Shown one piece after another: positions 1 through 8,800 of a DNA stretch of 35,024 nt. The notes beneath the pieces are model-generated. The model saw only the letters and a list, made by a program, of their open reading frames with translations. It had not been told where the DNA came from and did no database searches. The first letter of the stretch is position 1. The number at the start of each line of letters is the position of its first letter. A program made the position numbers and the translations under genes. This DNA is from Saprospiraceae bacterium. Lineage in GTDB: Bacteria; Bacteroidota; Bacteroidia; Chitinophagales; Saprospiraceae. The stretch spans positions 1-35,024 of the forward strand of contig JAEUUP010000023.1 of assembly GCA_016787525.1 (NCBI GenBank), given 5' to 3'.

Positions 1-680
1 GAAGCCGCTACGTTTTGTTTGATGACATCACATAAGGCACTGCTGTTGAGTGGTGTGTCCGACAAAGTGAGTGTTTCTATCAAAGCCTTGGCAAAAGGAC
101 TGTTTTCACCCGCTTTGCCGTCGCTGACAATGGTATTGCGACCAGAAGTCAGACCCCAACGAGAAGGGAAATCGTAGGCATCGGAGATAAAACGGGTCTT
201 ACCATCCAAGAAGAGCGAACCAGAATAACAGGAATCAACGATTAAAAACGTATGGAAACTGTTTATTTTATTCAAAATCTTCTGAATGGTGCTGTTAGCA
301 ATGTATTGATTGATGGATTCATGTTTGGCCTCAACGGGAATCCAATAGCCTTCGTCCAGCAGTTCGTCCATCTCGCCATGTCCAGAGAAGTAAATCAGGA
401 CACTGTCCGACGGTTTCACGAGGGTGACAAGCCTTTTGAGTTCGGCGAAAATCTTTTTGTAAGTGGCTTCTTTGTCTCGCAACAACTTGATATTGTCAGG
501 ATTGTAACCATAACGGCTAATCATCAATTGGGTAAAGTCTTCAACATCTTTGACGGCATTGATAAGCTTTGGGCAATGGTCATAATCGTTGATGCCAATG
601 GCTAAAATATAATTTTGCCCATTTTGTTTGTCATTGGTTGTCGCTTTGGGAATCCGCGCAAGCCCTTTAGTACTGTTCAT
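1..680 (-). CDS. Caspase-family (peptidase C14) protein, 3' end outside window
   Basis: Read on the minus strand from the ATG at 680-678; 226 codons are open to the window edge, so the C-terminus is missing. The p20-like caspase fold is clear: YILAIGINDYD at about residues 24-34, the histidine motif YFSGHGE with catalytic His101, and the cysteine motif VDSCYSGS with catalytic Cys151. The family comprises cysteine endopeptidases (metacaspases and bacterial caspase-like proteins) that usually cut after Arg or Lys. No signal peptide is visible, so a cytoplasmic location is inferred. Bacterial members are often fused to, or encoded near, sensor domains or abortive-infection modules, but the part that would show a partner is outside the window. 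The family call is firm; the biological role is unknown. Confidence 0.9.
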   Translation of the reverse strand, partial: MNSTKGLARIPKATTNDKQNGQNYILAIGINDYDHCPKLINAVKDVEDFTQLMISRYGYNPDNIKLLRDKEATYKKIFAELKRLVTLVKPSDSVLIYFSGHGEMDELLDEGYWIPVEAKHESINQYIANSTIQKILNKINSFHTFLIVDSCYSGSLFLDGKTRFISDAYDFPSRWGLTSGRNTIVSDGKAGENSPFAKALIETLTLSDTPLNSSALCDVIKQNVAA

Positions 681-993
681 GATTTATAGTAGATTGCCTT
701 AATAAGTAAAAATGTTCTGTCAACTTATCATTCAAGCATTTGAATGAGCAAGTTTTATGGATTAGGTATTATAGTGCAACAAAATTAAAAAAACAATGAT
801 AAGTTTTTATCTTAATCTCTGTAAATAAATTTTGTTTTGTTGTATGTTTTCAATACGTAGGTATTTTTTAAACACAAATAACGCCGTCTATACATTTGAG
901 CGTTGATTAAGTAATACATTTTTAGCATCTGTCTATGCCGTTGTCAAAGTTAACGCTCGTATCTATACTTGAAACGGTTCAAAACCCGAGCAA

Positions 994-1003
994 TACTGAG
1001 GGG
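994..1003 (+). repeat. TACTGAGGGG element, intergenic copy
   Basis: Exact copy followed by T, in the spacer between the caspase-family gene and the hairpin repeats near xdhC. Confidence 0.85.
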
Positions 1004-1042
1004 TATTTGTGAGGGCAAGTCAGTCAGTCGCTGAGAAGGTAA

Positions 1043-1073
1043 GTGAGTCGGTGACTCAAAGTCACCGACTCAC
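1043..1073. repeat. Hairpin repeat, copy 1 (14-bp stem)
   Basis: GTGAGTCGGTGACT, loop CAA, then the exact reverse complement: a perfect 14-bp stem with a 3-nt loop. The identical 31 bp recur at 1197-1227. A shortened copy with one changed base lies at 1090-1112 and keeps only the inner GTGACT-CAA-AGTCAC hairpin. The copies on plus are followed by a related CTATCT or CTGTCT tail, so the duplicated unit is longer than the hairpin. Confidence 0.85.
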
Positions 1074-1126
1074 TATCTCTTACGATATTGTGACTCAAAG
1101 TCACCAACTCACTGTCTCTTAACGAT

Positions 1127-1190
1127 ATTATATACGGCAATCAATTCGGCGGCAATGCTGATGGCGATTTCCATAGTTGTTTTGCTGTGA
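1127..1190 (-). pseudogene. Duplicated 3' end of the XdhC gene
   Basis: These 64 bp match 1233-1296, the last codons of the XdhC gene, with 7 mismatches (about 89 percent identity). Read on minus they still encode HSKTTMEIAISIAAELIA, then diverge into a different tail. Each copy is bordered by hairpin repeats (1043-1073 and 1090-1112 on one side, 1197-1227 between the copies). This looks like a tandem duplication of gene end plus hairpin. The fragment has no start of its own and is taken as non-functional. Confidence 0.8.
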
Positions 1191-1196
1191 GGGCAA

Positions 1197-1227
1197 GTGA
1201 GTCGGTGACTCAAAGTCACCGACTCAC
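1197..1227. repeat. Hairpin repeat, copy 2, reaching the xdhC stop codon
   Basis: Identical to 1043-1073. Its last base is the first base of the xdhC stop codon complement (TAG at 1229-1227), so transcripts of xdhC would run directly into this 14-bp stem. No T-rich tract follows on minus, so it is not a textbook intrinsic terminator, though it could protect the 3' end. Confidence 0.75.
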
Positions 1228-2156
1228 TATCTATTATATGTGGCGATGAGTTCGGCGGCAATGCTGATGGCAATTTCCATCGTTGTTTTGCTGTGAATCT
1301 TCAGACCAATAGGACTGGATATATTGGATAGGAAAGTGGCAGATCCCCCCTCAGTAATCAGCTCATTGAATAGGGTTTTGACCTTTGTTGCACTGCCCAT
1401 CATGCCCATGTATCGGACTTGTACGTTTGATAGTTGCAGTAGGATTTGTTTGTCGGTGCGATAAGAGAAACTGACAATGACGATGGCATCGTCAAGCTCA
1501 AAAGGGATGTGTTGAATATCGGTGTCGTAGTCAATAATGCGTGTGTGGTGGGCAAAGGTATTTTGTTGGATGGTACTCAATTCATGGCGGTGGTCATAGA
1601 CAATAATCTCAAAATCGAGCAGTGATAAGAGTTGCGACAATGCCAAACTCACATGTCCGCCCCCAAATATGTGGACACGTTTGGACTTTCGAGGGGTGAA
1701 AAAAATAGGATAGTTGGGAACTGTTTGCACAAATAAAGTGTCTGACACCCTTTGTGTGGCAATAGATAAGCCTTTTTCGTCCAACTGAAAGGTGTTGTGT
1801 GTCTCAGAACAAAGGATTTCTACTGTCTGAATGTCCTTATCTGTCAGTGGAATCAATGCCACTGTTTGTTGACCCGAACAAATCATGCCCGATTGGTTGT
1901 AAGTATGAACTTTGTCGTGGTATTGTTGCTTGATGACAACGCTTAGGTCGCCATTGAGGAGCTTGTTTTTTGCTAATTCCAACAGTTTGACTTCCATGAT
2001 ACCGCCGCCAATCGTTCCTTCATACACACCATCCGCCGCAACAGCCATATTGAAGCCCTTGCGCCCCGGCGAACTGCCTTTGCTGTCCAACACATACAAG
2101 AGTACAACGGCTTGTTGCGCTTTGAGTTTTTGAAGAATGAACGGAGCGGATTTCAT
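1227..2156 (-). CDS. XdhC/CoxI family protein
   Basis: The 309-residue protein has the N-terminal XdhC_CoxI signature (GSSPGRKG at about 28-35 and GTIGGGIMEVKL at about 48-59) and a C-terminal Rossmann-like XdhC_C domain beginning VHIFGGGHVSLAL. Characterised XdhC proteins bind molybdenum cofactor, help its sulfuration and deliver it to xanthine dehydrogenase-type enzymes in the cytoplasm. No molybdoenzyme gene lies in this window, so its partner is elsewhere or beyond the edge. The length is normal for the family. A TACTGAGGGG element (1347-1356) encodes Thr-Glu-Gly in the C-terminal domain. The extreme 3' end is duplicated at 1127-1190. Family call sure; substrate enzyme unknown. Confidence 0.88.
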   Translation of the reverse strand: MKSAPFILQKLKAQQAVVLLYVLDSKGSSPGRKGFNMAVAADGVYEGTIGGGIMEVKLLELAKNKLLNGDLSVVIKQQYHDKVHTYNQSGMICSGQQTVALIPLTDKDIQTVEILCSETHNTFQLDEKGLSIATQRVSDTLFVQTVPNYPIFFTPRKSKRVHIFGGGHVSLALSQLLSLLDFEIIVYDHRHELSTIQQNTFAHHTRIIDYDTDIQHIPFELDDAIVIVSFSYRTDKQILLQLSNVQVRYMGMMGSATKVKTLFNELITEGGSATFLSNISSPIGLKIHSKTTMEIAISIAAELIATYNR

Positions 2157-2222
2157 GTATTGGTTATTACGTCAGTCATCGAAAGGTTTTAACGGCTAAC
2201 CTCGGAACTCACGTTAATTAAA

Positions 2223-3335
2223 TCAGTAAAACTTCAAGCAAACAGGCATCGAAACATTGATTTCTTTGCCAGTGGGTGTCAAAAGACCTGTCTTTTTATT
2301 CCTTTTAAAGATGGTAATATTGTCAGAATCTTGATTGGCGACCAATATGAACTGCCCTGTTGGGTCAATGACAAAGTTGCGGGGAGTCTTACCATTCACA
2401 GATTGATGTCCAATGAAGGTGAGTTGCCCCGTTTTTTTGTTGATGCGATAGATAGCCAAACTCTCATGCGCCCTATTTGAACCATACAGAAACTTACCGT
2501 CGGGTGATATATGAATATCGGCACTCCATTTCAAGCCTTTGTAGTCATCGGGCAAGGTTTTGACGGTTTGGATGGGCTTCAAACTGCCTTTTTCGTAGGA
2601 GAAAGCCGTGATGGTCGAATTCAATTCTTGAATGACATAAGCGAATTTGTTGTTCGGATGAAATGCCATGTGTCGAGGTCCAGCACCTGTATCGGTCTTC
2701 ACGAAAGCAGGTACCCCCTCAGTCAACTTGCCTAATGTGGCATCCAAAGTGAAAACCATGATTTTGTCAGTACCTAAATCGGGTGCAAAAACATCCTTAT
2801 TATTGGGCATGACATACAAAGAATGGAGATGAGGACGGTCTTGACGGTCTTTTCGGACGCTTTTACCTTCCATTTGGAGGCTTTGATGCACTTTATCGAG
2901 TTGTCCATTGGGCAAAATAGGTAGAACACAGATGTTGCCACTCCCATAGTTGCTCACAAACAACCATTTTCCTGTCCTATCGAGTTCCAAATGGGTCGCA
3001 CCTAAGCCACCTTCAAGCGATTGAGTATTGAGCAGCGTCAAATAATGCGTCTGTTTATCAATGGCAAAAGCATGAACAGAGTCTCCTTTTTTACTACCAC
3101 CCGAATATAAGAACCGACGGTTGGGTGATAGAGCCAAGAACGAGGGATTGTCAATACCTTTCGCGATACTGAGGGGGGTAAAGTCACCCGTTTTTGTATT
3201 GAATTGATAAATGTAAATGCCTTCGCTCGTTTTTCGGGTGTATGTGCCGACATAGAGCGTCAAGTTTTGAGCAATAGTAGAAACAGCCAACAGGCAAAAG
3301 AAAAAAGTGATAAAAGTTTGTCTTCCGTTTTGCAT
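2223..3335 (-). CDS. Secreted lactonase-family beta-propeller protein
   Basis: The 370-residue protein starts with a signal peptide (hydrophobic FFFCLLAVSTIA, cleavage likely after the AQ at about 21-22). It then shows the seven-bladed lactonase family (6-phosphogluconolactonase type, COG2706) with LYVGTYT at the N-terminus and repeated blade motifs: NPSFLALSPNRRFLYS, THLELDRTGKWLFVSNYGSG, PHLHSLYVMPN, GPRHMAFHPNNKFAYV and NFVIDPTGQFILVANQDS. Family members hydrolyse sugar lactones or related rings; because of the signal peptide this one is expected in the periplasm. The gene follows the SDR dehydrogenase by 33 bp on the same strand, so the two are probably co-transcribed and might oxidise a sugar and open its lactone (inference). 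One exact TACTGAGGGG (3167) and one variant (2715) lie inside. Confidence 0.85.
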   Translation of the reverse strand: MQNGRQTFITFFFCLLAVSTIAQNLTLYVGTYTRKTSEGIYIYQFNTKTGDFTPLSIAKGIDNPSFLALSPNRRFLYSGGSKKGDSVHAFAIDKQTHYLTLLNTQSLEGGLGATHLELDRTGKWLFVSNYGSGNICVLPILPNGQLDKVHQSLQMEGKSVRKDRQDRPHLHSLYVMPNNKDVFAPDLGTDKIMVFTLDATLGKLTEGVPAFVKTDTGAGPRHMAFHPNNKFAYVIQELNSTITAFSYEKGSLKPIQTVKTLPDDYKGLKWSADIHISPDGKFLYGSNRAHESLAIYRINKKTGQLTFIGHQSVNGKTPRNFVIDPTGQFILVANQDSDNITIFKRNKKTGLLTPTGKEINVSMPVCLKFY

Positions 3336-3368
3336 ATCTTGAATATTTAGATTGTCATCATTTGTTGA

Positions 3369-4121
3369 TTAATACGTTGCTCGACCACCCGAGATGTCAA
3401 ATATGAAACCTGTATTGAAACTCGACTCTTTCGATACAATCCAAGCTGAAATCGCTGCGACTTCTTCCACTGTGCCTAAACGACCCATCGGGATTTTATT
3501 AACCATATAAGCCATTTGCTCGGGTGTGGTATTGTCATTCAAAGCGGTGTGGATGACTGCGGGTGCTAATCCGTTGATTGTGATGTTTGTGGTCGCATAT
3601 TCTTTGCCTACACCTTTGACTAAGCCTAAAACACCCGCTTTCATGGACGAATAACCTGTCATAAAAGGGTTGCCTTCCTTGCCTGCGATGGATGCTAAGA
3701 GCAGAATGCGCCCATAGTTGTTCTTTTCCATCACTTTAAGGGCATATTTGGTCATCAAAAACGAACCTCTGAGATTGACTTGATAGATTTTGTCGTAGGC
3801 TTCGACGGGATAGTCGGTTATCTTAGTACTTGTTGGGCCCACGATACCTGCACAGTTGACCATAATATCAATCTTCCCGAATATCTTATCCACTTGTTCC
3901 ATTGCCCAAAACACAGCGGCTTCATCGGACACATCTACGACATACCCCTCAGTAAAAAAGCCTGAATGTCTGAATTCTGCCACCGTTTTGTTCAACAAAG
4001 GCTCATTGATGTCCAATAATATCACAGCGCACCCCTCAGTAGCGAGTCGGTGGGCGATACCTTTGCCCAATCCATCGGCCCCACCCGAAATGACGGCGAC
4101 TTGATTCTTAAAGCGTTCCAT
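3369..4121 (-). CDS. SDR-family oxidoreductase
   Basis: The 250-residue protein is a classical short-chain dehydrogenase/reductase. It has the cofactor motif SGGADGLGKG at 12-21, an acidic residue at the end of beta-2 (LLDIN, Asp37) that favours NAD(H), the NCAG motif at 89-92, and the catalytic tetrad Asn116, Ser144, Tyr157, Lys161 (YSSMK). It resembles the FabG-like group that includes sugar and polyol dehydrogenases; the substrate cannot be read from sequence. It is the first gene of a probable pair with the lactonase 33 bp downstream. A strong terminator at 4299-4331 separates it from the SusD gene upstream, so it should have its own promoter in 4122-4298. Two TACTGAGGGG elements 87 bp apart (3945 and 4032) each encode Thr-Glu-Gly, at residues near 57 and 28. 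Confidence 0.88.
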   Translation of the reverse strand: MERFKNQVAVISGGADGLGKGIAHRLATEGCAVILLDINEPLLNKTVAEFRHSGFFTEGYVVDVSDEAAVFWAMEQVDKIFGKIDIMVNCAGIVGPTSTKITDYPVEAYDKIYQVNLRGSFLMTKYALKVMEKNNYGRILLLASIAGKEGNPFMTGYSSMKAGVLGLVKGVGKEYATTNITINGLAPAVIHTALNDNTTPEQMAYMVNKIPMGRLGTVEEVAAISAWIVSKESSFNTGFIFDISGGRATY

Positions 4122-4191
4122 TATTTGTTCTATTTTGTTGTTTCTCTAAATCATTTTTTCCCTACACTTCTGCTCTTATTGTCTGTCGAGA

Positions 4192-4201
4192 TACTGAGGG
4201 G
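4192..4201 (+). repeat. TACTGAGGGG element, upstream of the SDR gene
   Basis: Exact copy about 70 bp upstream of the SDR start codon, oriented opposite to the two copies inside that gene (3945 and 4032). Confidence 0.85.
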
Positions 4202-4298
4202 GAGGGTTGTTTCGCAAAAGTAATGGATTTTTGTTGCTGAAAAAGGCTGAAGACTTGTTTTTAGTGCAAACAAAAGTCTCAATAAACCCCTCAAACGA

Positions 4299-4331
4299 AA
4301 CAAGGCGACGGTTTTCTCCCGTCGCCTTGTT
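4299..4331 (-). terminator. Intrinsic terminator after the SusD gene
   Basis: A perfect 13-bp stem, AACAAGGCGACGG pairing with CCGTCGCCTTGTT, around a 7-nt loop, 32 bp past the SusD stop codon. On minus it is followed by a moderately T-rich TTTCGTTTG tract. It would end transcription of the polysaccharide locus before the SDR-lactonase pair. Confidence 0.8.
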
Positions 4332-4362
4332 CAATAATATTGATTGTGATACGATTGATGGC

Positions 4363-5829
4363 TTAATAACCTGGGTTTTGCACCAAAGTACCCGCACTTA
4401 AGTCTATTTCTGCTTGTGGAATGGGCAACAATTCATGTTTGTTTTTGGTAAACGATTTGCCGTGTTTGGTCAAAGCGGCTTCGGCTTGCCCTGTACGCAC
4501 CAAGTCGAACCAACGTTGCTGCTCTAAGCCCAATTCGACGCGGCGTTCGTGCCAGATTTTCTCACGGAGTTTGACTTTGTCCGTTTCTGTCACGTCGGGC
4601 AGAATGTTTGCGTTCGCACCTCTCGCTCTTTTCCGCACTTGATTCAAATAACCCAAGGCTACGGCTGTTTTACCGTTCTCATTGGCAGCTTCGGCGGCAA
4701 TCAAAAGCACATCGGCGTAGCGCATCAAACGAATATTGCCGGGTCCATTGCCATTACCGCCCGGATGTGTCGGTACCCACGCCTTTTGATTGAAACGAGA
4801 GTTGAATATGCGGGGATTTTTCTGCACAATAGCCGAACCATCGGGCAATACTTCGCCTTCATAAAGCACAGTGGCATCACGACGCGGGTCGCCAGGCTCA
4901 AACTCTAAGATAAAACTATCAGAAGGACGATTGAAACCCCAGCCGAGGTTGGGTTCGCCCCGTACGCCTTGCACTTCGTTGTATTGTGAGCCGCCATCGT
5001 AACGTTCTGTCGTGACTGTTGCACCGACTTCAAAGACAGATTCCGATGAATTTTCGCCTTCAGTCGTGAAAATGCGGGTATAGTCTGGAAAGAGGGCGTA
5101 TTCATTCGAGTTGATGACTTCCAAAGCGTATTTTTCGGCGTTTGTGTAGTCTTTTTGTGTCAAATAAACCTTTGCCAACAGACCTTTGGCTGCACCTTTG
5201 GTCGCTCTGCCCAAATCTTCGGGCGCATATTTCGATTTTTCGGGCAGAACATCAATGGCGGCTTTCAAATCTTTGATGATTTGGGCATACACATCGCTTG
5301 TTTTGGCGCGACTTTGCTTAAATTCGTCTTGCGTGAGCTGTTTTGTCACCAAAGGCACGTCGCCAAACCAACGAACTAAGTTAAAATAGAAGTACGCCCG
5401 CAAAAATGTCGCCTCTGCAATCAAACGTTGTTGCAAAGCGGCGTTCATTTTGATTTCTGGAATGCGTTCAATGGCGATATTAGCTCTGAATATGGCGCGA
5501 TAGTAGCCATCCCACAGCGTTTTAGGCGCAAGATTGCCTGCATCGAAGAGCAAATTGTCCATTTCGAGCAAAAATGTCGCGTCATTGGGTTCACTGCCTT
5601 TGTCTGCATCGTCGCTTAGGATGTCTGTGCAACCGATATAGGAGAAAACATGGATTTCCCAGTTGCGGAGGATATTATATACGGCGTTGGTTGCCAAAAG
5701 AGCGTGTTCTTCTGTCTTGAAAAAGCTCTCTGCGGTCAATTGTCCGCGCGGTGCGACTTCAAAAAAGCTGTCTTTACAACTGCTAACGATGAGCAGGAGA
5801 AGCGGAAGTGCGAATTTTATCTTTTTCAT
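4363..5829 (-). CDS. SusD/RagB-family outer-membrane lipoprotein
   Basis: The 488-residue protein has a lipoprotein signal (LLLLIVSSC, lipidated Cys18) and the SusD-like/RagB fold: FFEVAPRGQLTAESFFKTEEHALLATNAVYN near the N-terminus, ATFLRAYFYFNLVRWFGDVPLV around residues 140-160, TPR-like helices, and a C-terminal region with RYADVLLIAAEAANE, WHERRVELGLEQQRWFDLVRTG and the ending LVQNPGY. Such proteins sit on the cell surface as a lid over the SusC pore and capture oligosaccharides. It lies 69 bp downstream of the SusC gene in the usual order. It is the largest gene of the polysaccharide locus, apart from none other than the T9SS surface protein, that lacks a TACTGAGGGG element. The ligand is inferred from neighbours only. 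Confidence 0.95.
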   Translation of the reverse strand: MKKIKFALPLLLLIVSSCKDSFFEVAPRGQLTAESFFKTEEHALLATNAVYNILRNWEIHVFSYIGCTDILSDDADKGSEPNDATFLLEMDNLLFDAGNLAPKTLWDGYYRAIFRANIAIERIPEIKMNAALQQRLIAEATFLRAYFYFNLVRWFGDVPLVTKQLTQDEFKQSRAKTSDVYAQIIKDLKAAIDVLPEKSKYAPEDLGRATKGAAKGLLAKVYLTQKDYTNAEKYALEVINSNEYALFPDYTRIFTTEGENSSESVFEVGATVTTERYDGGSQYNEVQGVRGEPNLGWGFNRPSDSFILEFEPGDPRRDATVLYEGEVLPDGSAIVQKNPRIFNSRFNQKAWVPTHPGGNGNGPGNIRLMRYADVLLIAAEAANENGKTAVALGYLNQVRKRARGANANILPDVTETDKVKLREKIWHERRVELGLEQQRWFDLVRTGQAEAALTKHGKSFTKNKHELLPIPQAEIDLSAGTLVQNPGY

Positions 5830-5845
5830 TTTTAATTTTGTTTAC

Positions 5846-5874
5846 CCTCGTTGAGGTTTCAAACCTCAACGAGG
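5846..5874. repeat. Palindrome between SusC and SusD genes
   Basis: CCTCGTTGAGGTTT, one central C, then the exact reverse complement: a 29-bp near-perfect palindrome in the 69-bp SusC-SusD spacer. In RNA it would form a strong hairpin. It could set the SusC to SusD expression ratio by partial termination or by blocking 3' decay; no T tract makes it a full terminator. Confidence 0.75.
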
Positions 5875-5898
5875 TTGAATCAGTCTGAATCGTTTATT

Positions 5899-8800
5899 TT
5901 AGAAATTAGCATTCAACCCAATGGTCATTGTTTTTGCCACTGGATACGCGCCTCGGTCAATACCCACCGAAAATGAGTCGCCACCATTCACCACTTCGGG
6001 CGTATAACCTGTATAAGTCGCCCAAGTTTTCAAATTTGTCGCCGATACATAAAGGCGGAAGTTCGACATCTTCAATTTACGGCTGATACTGAGGGGGAGT
6101 GTGTAACCTATTTGCACATTTCGGATAGATGTGAACGCGCCATCTTCGATGAATCGCTCTGATACTTCATAGTTACGTCCGCCAATGGTCACGCGCGGCT
6201 CGAAGTTGCTTGTTCCTTCGCCTGTCCAACCGTTTAAGAAGGTTTTTTCAAAGTTGCCTGTCGAGAAACGCGCCAAACGTTTGGCATTTAGCACTTTATT
6301 CCCTTTAACACCTAAGATTTGGATAGAAAAGTCAAGACCTTTGTAGTCCGCACCGAGATTGAGGGTATAAGTCAAGTCAGGAATGGGACTACCCAAATAA
6401 GTTCTGTCTTTGTCCGTGATAACGCCGTCTCCATTCGTGTCAGCATAGCGCAAATCGCCTGCAAAAACGTCTTTATTCGCCTGTTCGCCCGTCCGTTTCG
6501 GGTATTTGTTGAGTTCTTCGGTGTTTTGGAACACGCCATCCACTTTGTAACCATAATAAGCCCCGATGGGCAAACCAATAACCGTGCGTGTACCCAATTT
6601 TCCGCCTTCTCCAACGCCGCCACTGAAGATTTCTGTCTTGCCTTCGCCCAAACTGATGACTTCATTGTGGACAGTGGACACAATCACGTTCACATTGTAG
6701 CCCAATGATTGCTTTGTGCGGTCGCGCCAGCCGAGATTGATGTCAAAACCTTGATTAAAAACCGAAGCAGAGTTGACCACAGGCGGGTCTGATGCCCCGA
6801 TAAAACCCGGAATCGGCAATGATGACAAAATATCGTAAGTCGTGCGTTTGTACCAGTCAATTTCAGTTGTCAAACGGTTGTTCAAAAAGCCAGCTTCAAA
6901 GCCGATGTCCATTTGTTCGGTCTCTTCCCAATGCAAATTCGGATTAGAGAGGCGAGTAATGGTCGCACCGGGGAAAAACTTCTCGCTGTTGCCAAAGATA
7001 GCGTCGAGTTTGTCTGTCACGGGCGGACTTTTGGAGTTTTGGTCAATCTTATCGTTGCCTGTGATGCCCCAACTACCCCTCAGTTTGAGGTTAGAAAGCC
7101 AATCCACGTCTTTCAAAAAGCTTTCTTCTTTCACACGCCAACCCAAACCGATGGATGGAAAGATACCTGTGCGCTTGTTTTTACCAAATTTCGACGATTT
7201 ATCTATCCGCATGGACGCAGTTAAGAGATATTTGTCGCTGTAAGAATAGTTAGTGCGGTACAATTGCGAAAACATCCGCCAACCTGAGCTACTTTCGGTC
7301 ACTGTAAAGCCCTGAGTCGCGGCTCTGAGGTACAAAAGGTCTTCGATGTCGCCTTCGATGTTGTTCACGTCTCCTGGGAGGTTCGTTCCTGTACCACCTA
7401 AAAACCAATTGTCGTCAATTTGAGCCGTTACACCCGCCAATAGGTTGATGTGGTGCTTGCCAAAGGTGTTGTCGTAGCTCATCGTGTTCTCCCAGAGCTT
7501 ATTGATGCTCTTGCTGCGCGAAGCACTGAGCGAATTGATGTCGTTTTTCTGCAAATCAGTCACTCTGAACACGGGAACAAAACGTTTGGCTTCGTTATTG
7601 GCTAAATCCAGACCGAAATTGGAACGATAAGTCAACCCTTTGAAGAGATTAAGGTCGAGATAGAAGTTGCCTGCCGTGCGAAAACCACTGCCATCGTTGT
7701 ATCTTTCATAATAGCGTGTCGCAACAGGATTGCCCACCGAGCCATCAGACGTGGTATTGCCGAATTTACCCGCTGAATCAATCGGTGCAACCGTCGGTGG
7801 CGCGTAATAAGCATTATAAATCACCCCAGGAGCGTAATGACTCTTGGTATTGATGATGGAAAAGTTGTGTCCAATCTTGATGGCTTTGCTTAATTTGTAT
7901 TCATTGTTGATGCGGAGGGTCAAACGCTCGAAATCACCGTTTTGTAGGATGCCTTCTTGCTTAAAATAGTCGCCACTGATGCTGTATGTCATCGCATCTG
8001 TGCCGCCTCGTGCCGATAAATTGACATTTTGCATCGGTGCTGTGTGAAATATCTCGTCTTGCCAGTCTGTTCCTTCGCCCAAAGCCGCAGGATTGGGGTA
8101 GGGTTGCGGTGCGCCGAAGTTTTTAGCCGCGATATTGCGCAAGGTGGCGTATTCTGTCGCGTTGGCAAGCGGGATTTTCTTCAACAATTCCTGAGAACCG
8201 TAGTAACTGGACAAACCAATCACGGGTTTACCCGATTTTCCGCGCTTGGTTGTCACAATGATAACGCCATTTGCCCCACGTGAGCCGTATATAGCCGTAG
8301 CAGACGCATCTTTCAAGACTTCAACGGACTCAACATCGTTCGGATTGACGAAAGAAATGTCGTCACTCAACAAACCATCAACCACATAGAACGGATTAGA
8401 GTTATTCAACGTGCCTGTACCGCGAATGCGGATGACAGCCCCTGCTCCAGGCGAACCAGATTCGGGCGTGACATAGACTCCTGCTATCTTACCCTGCAAA
8501 GCCTGTTGTACTGAGGGGGTCGCAATGGAAGCAATGTCCTTACCTTTGACCGAAGCCACCGCACCTGTCACATCACTCTTCTTTTGTGTGCCATAACCGA
8601 CGACAATGACTTCTTTGAGCGTCGAAGTTTCTTCTTCTAAGGCTATATTGAGGGTGCGTTGGCTGCTGACGGCCACATCTTGTGCCAGATAACCGACATA
8701 AGAAAAGGTCAATTGGGCATTGGGCGACACTTTGTCGAGTGAATACTGACCTTCTACATCAGTGATTGTGCCGTTTGTTGTTCCTTTGACGACAACACTG

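Larger units (their letters stand above)
681..1226. other. Non-coding stretch with hairpin repeats and a gene-end duplication
   Basis: There is no convincing gene here. The left half (681-990) is AT-rich and would carry the promoter of the caspase-family gene, but no complete Bacteroidota promoter could be assigned. One TACTGAGGGG site lies at 994-1003. The right half holds three copies of a hairpin repeat and a diverged copy of the end of the neighbouring XdhC gene, both described separately. Confidence 0.6.

Noticed and set aside
780-787. TAATTTTG on minus as the -7 element of the caspase-family gene
   Set aside because: The matching -33 TTTG is absent at the right distance.
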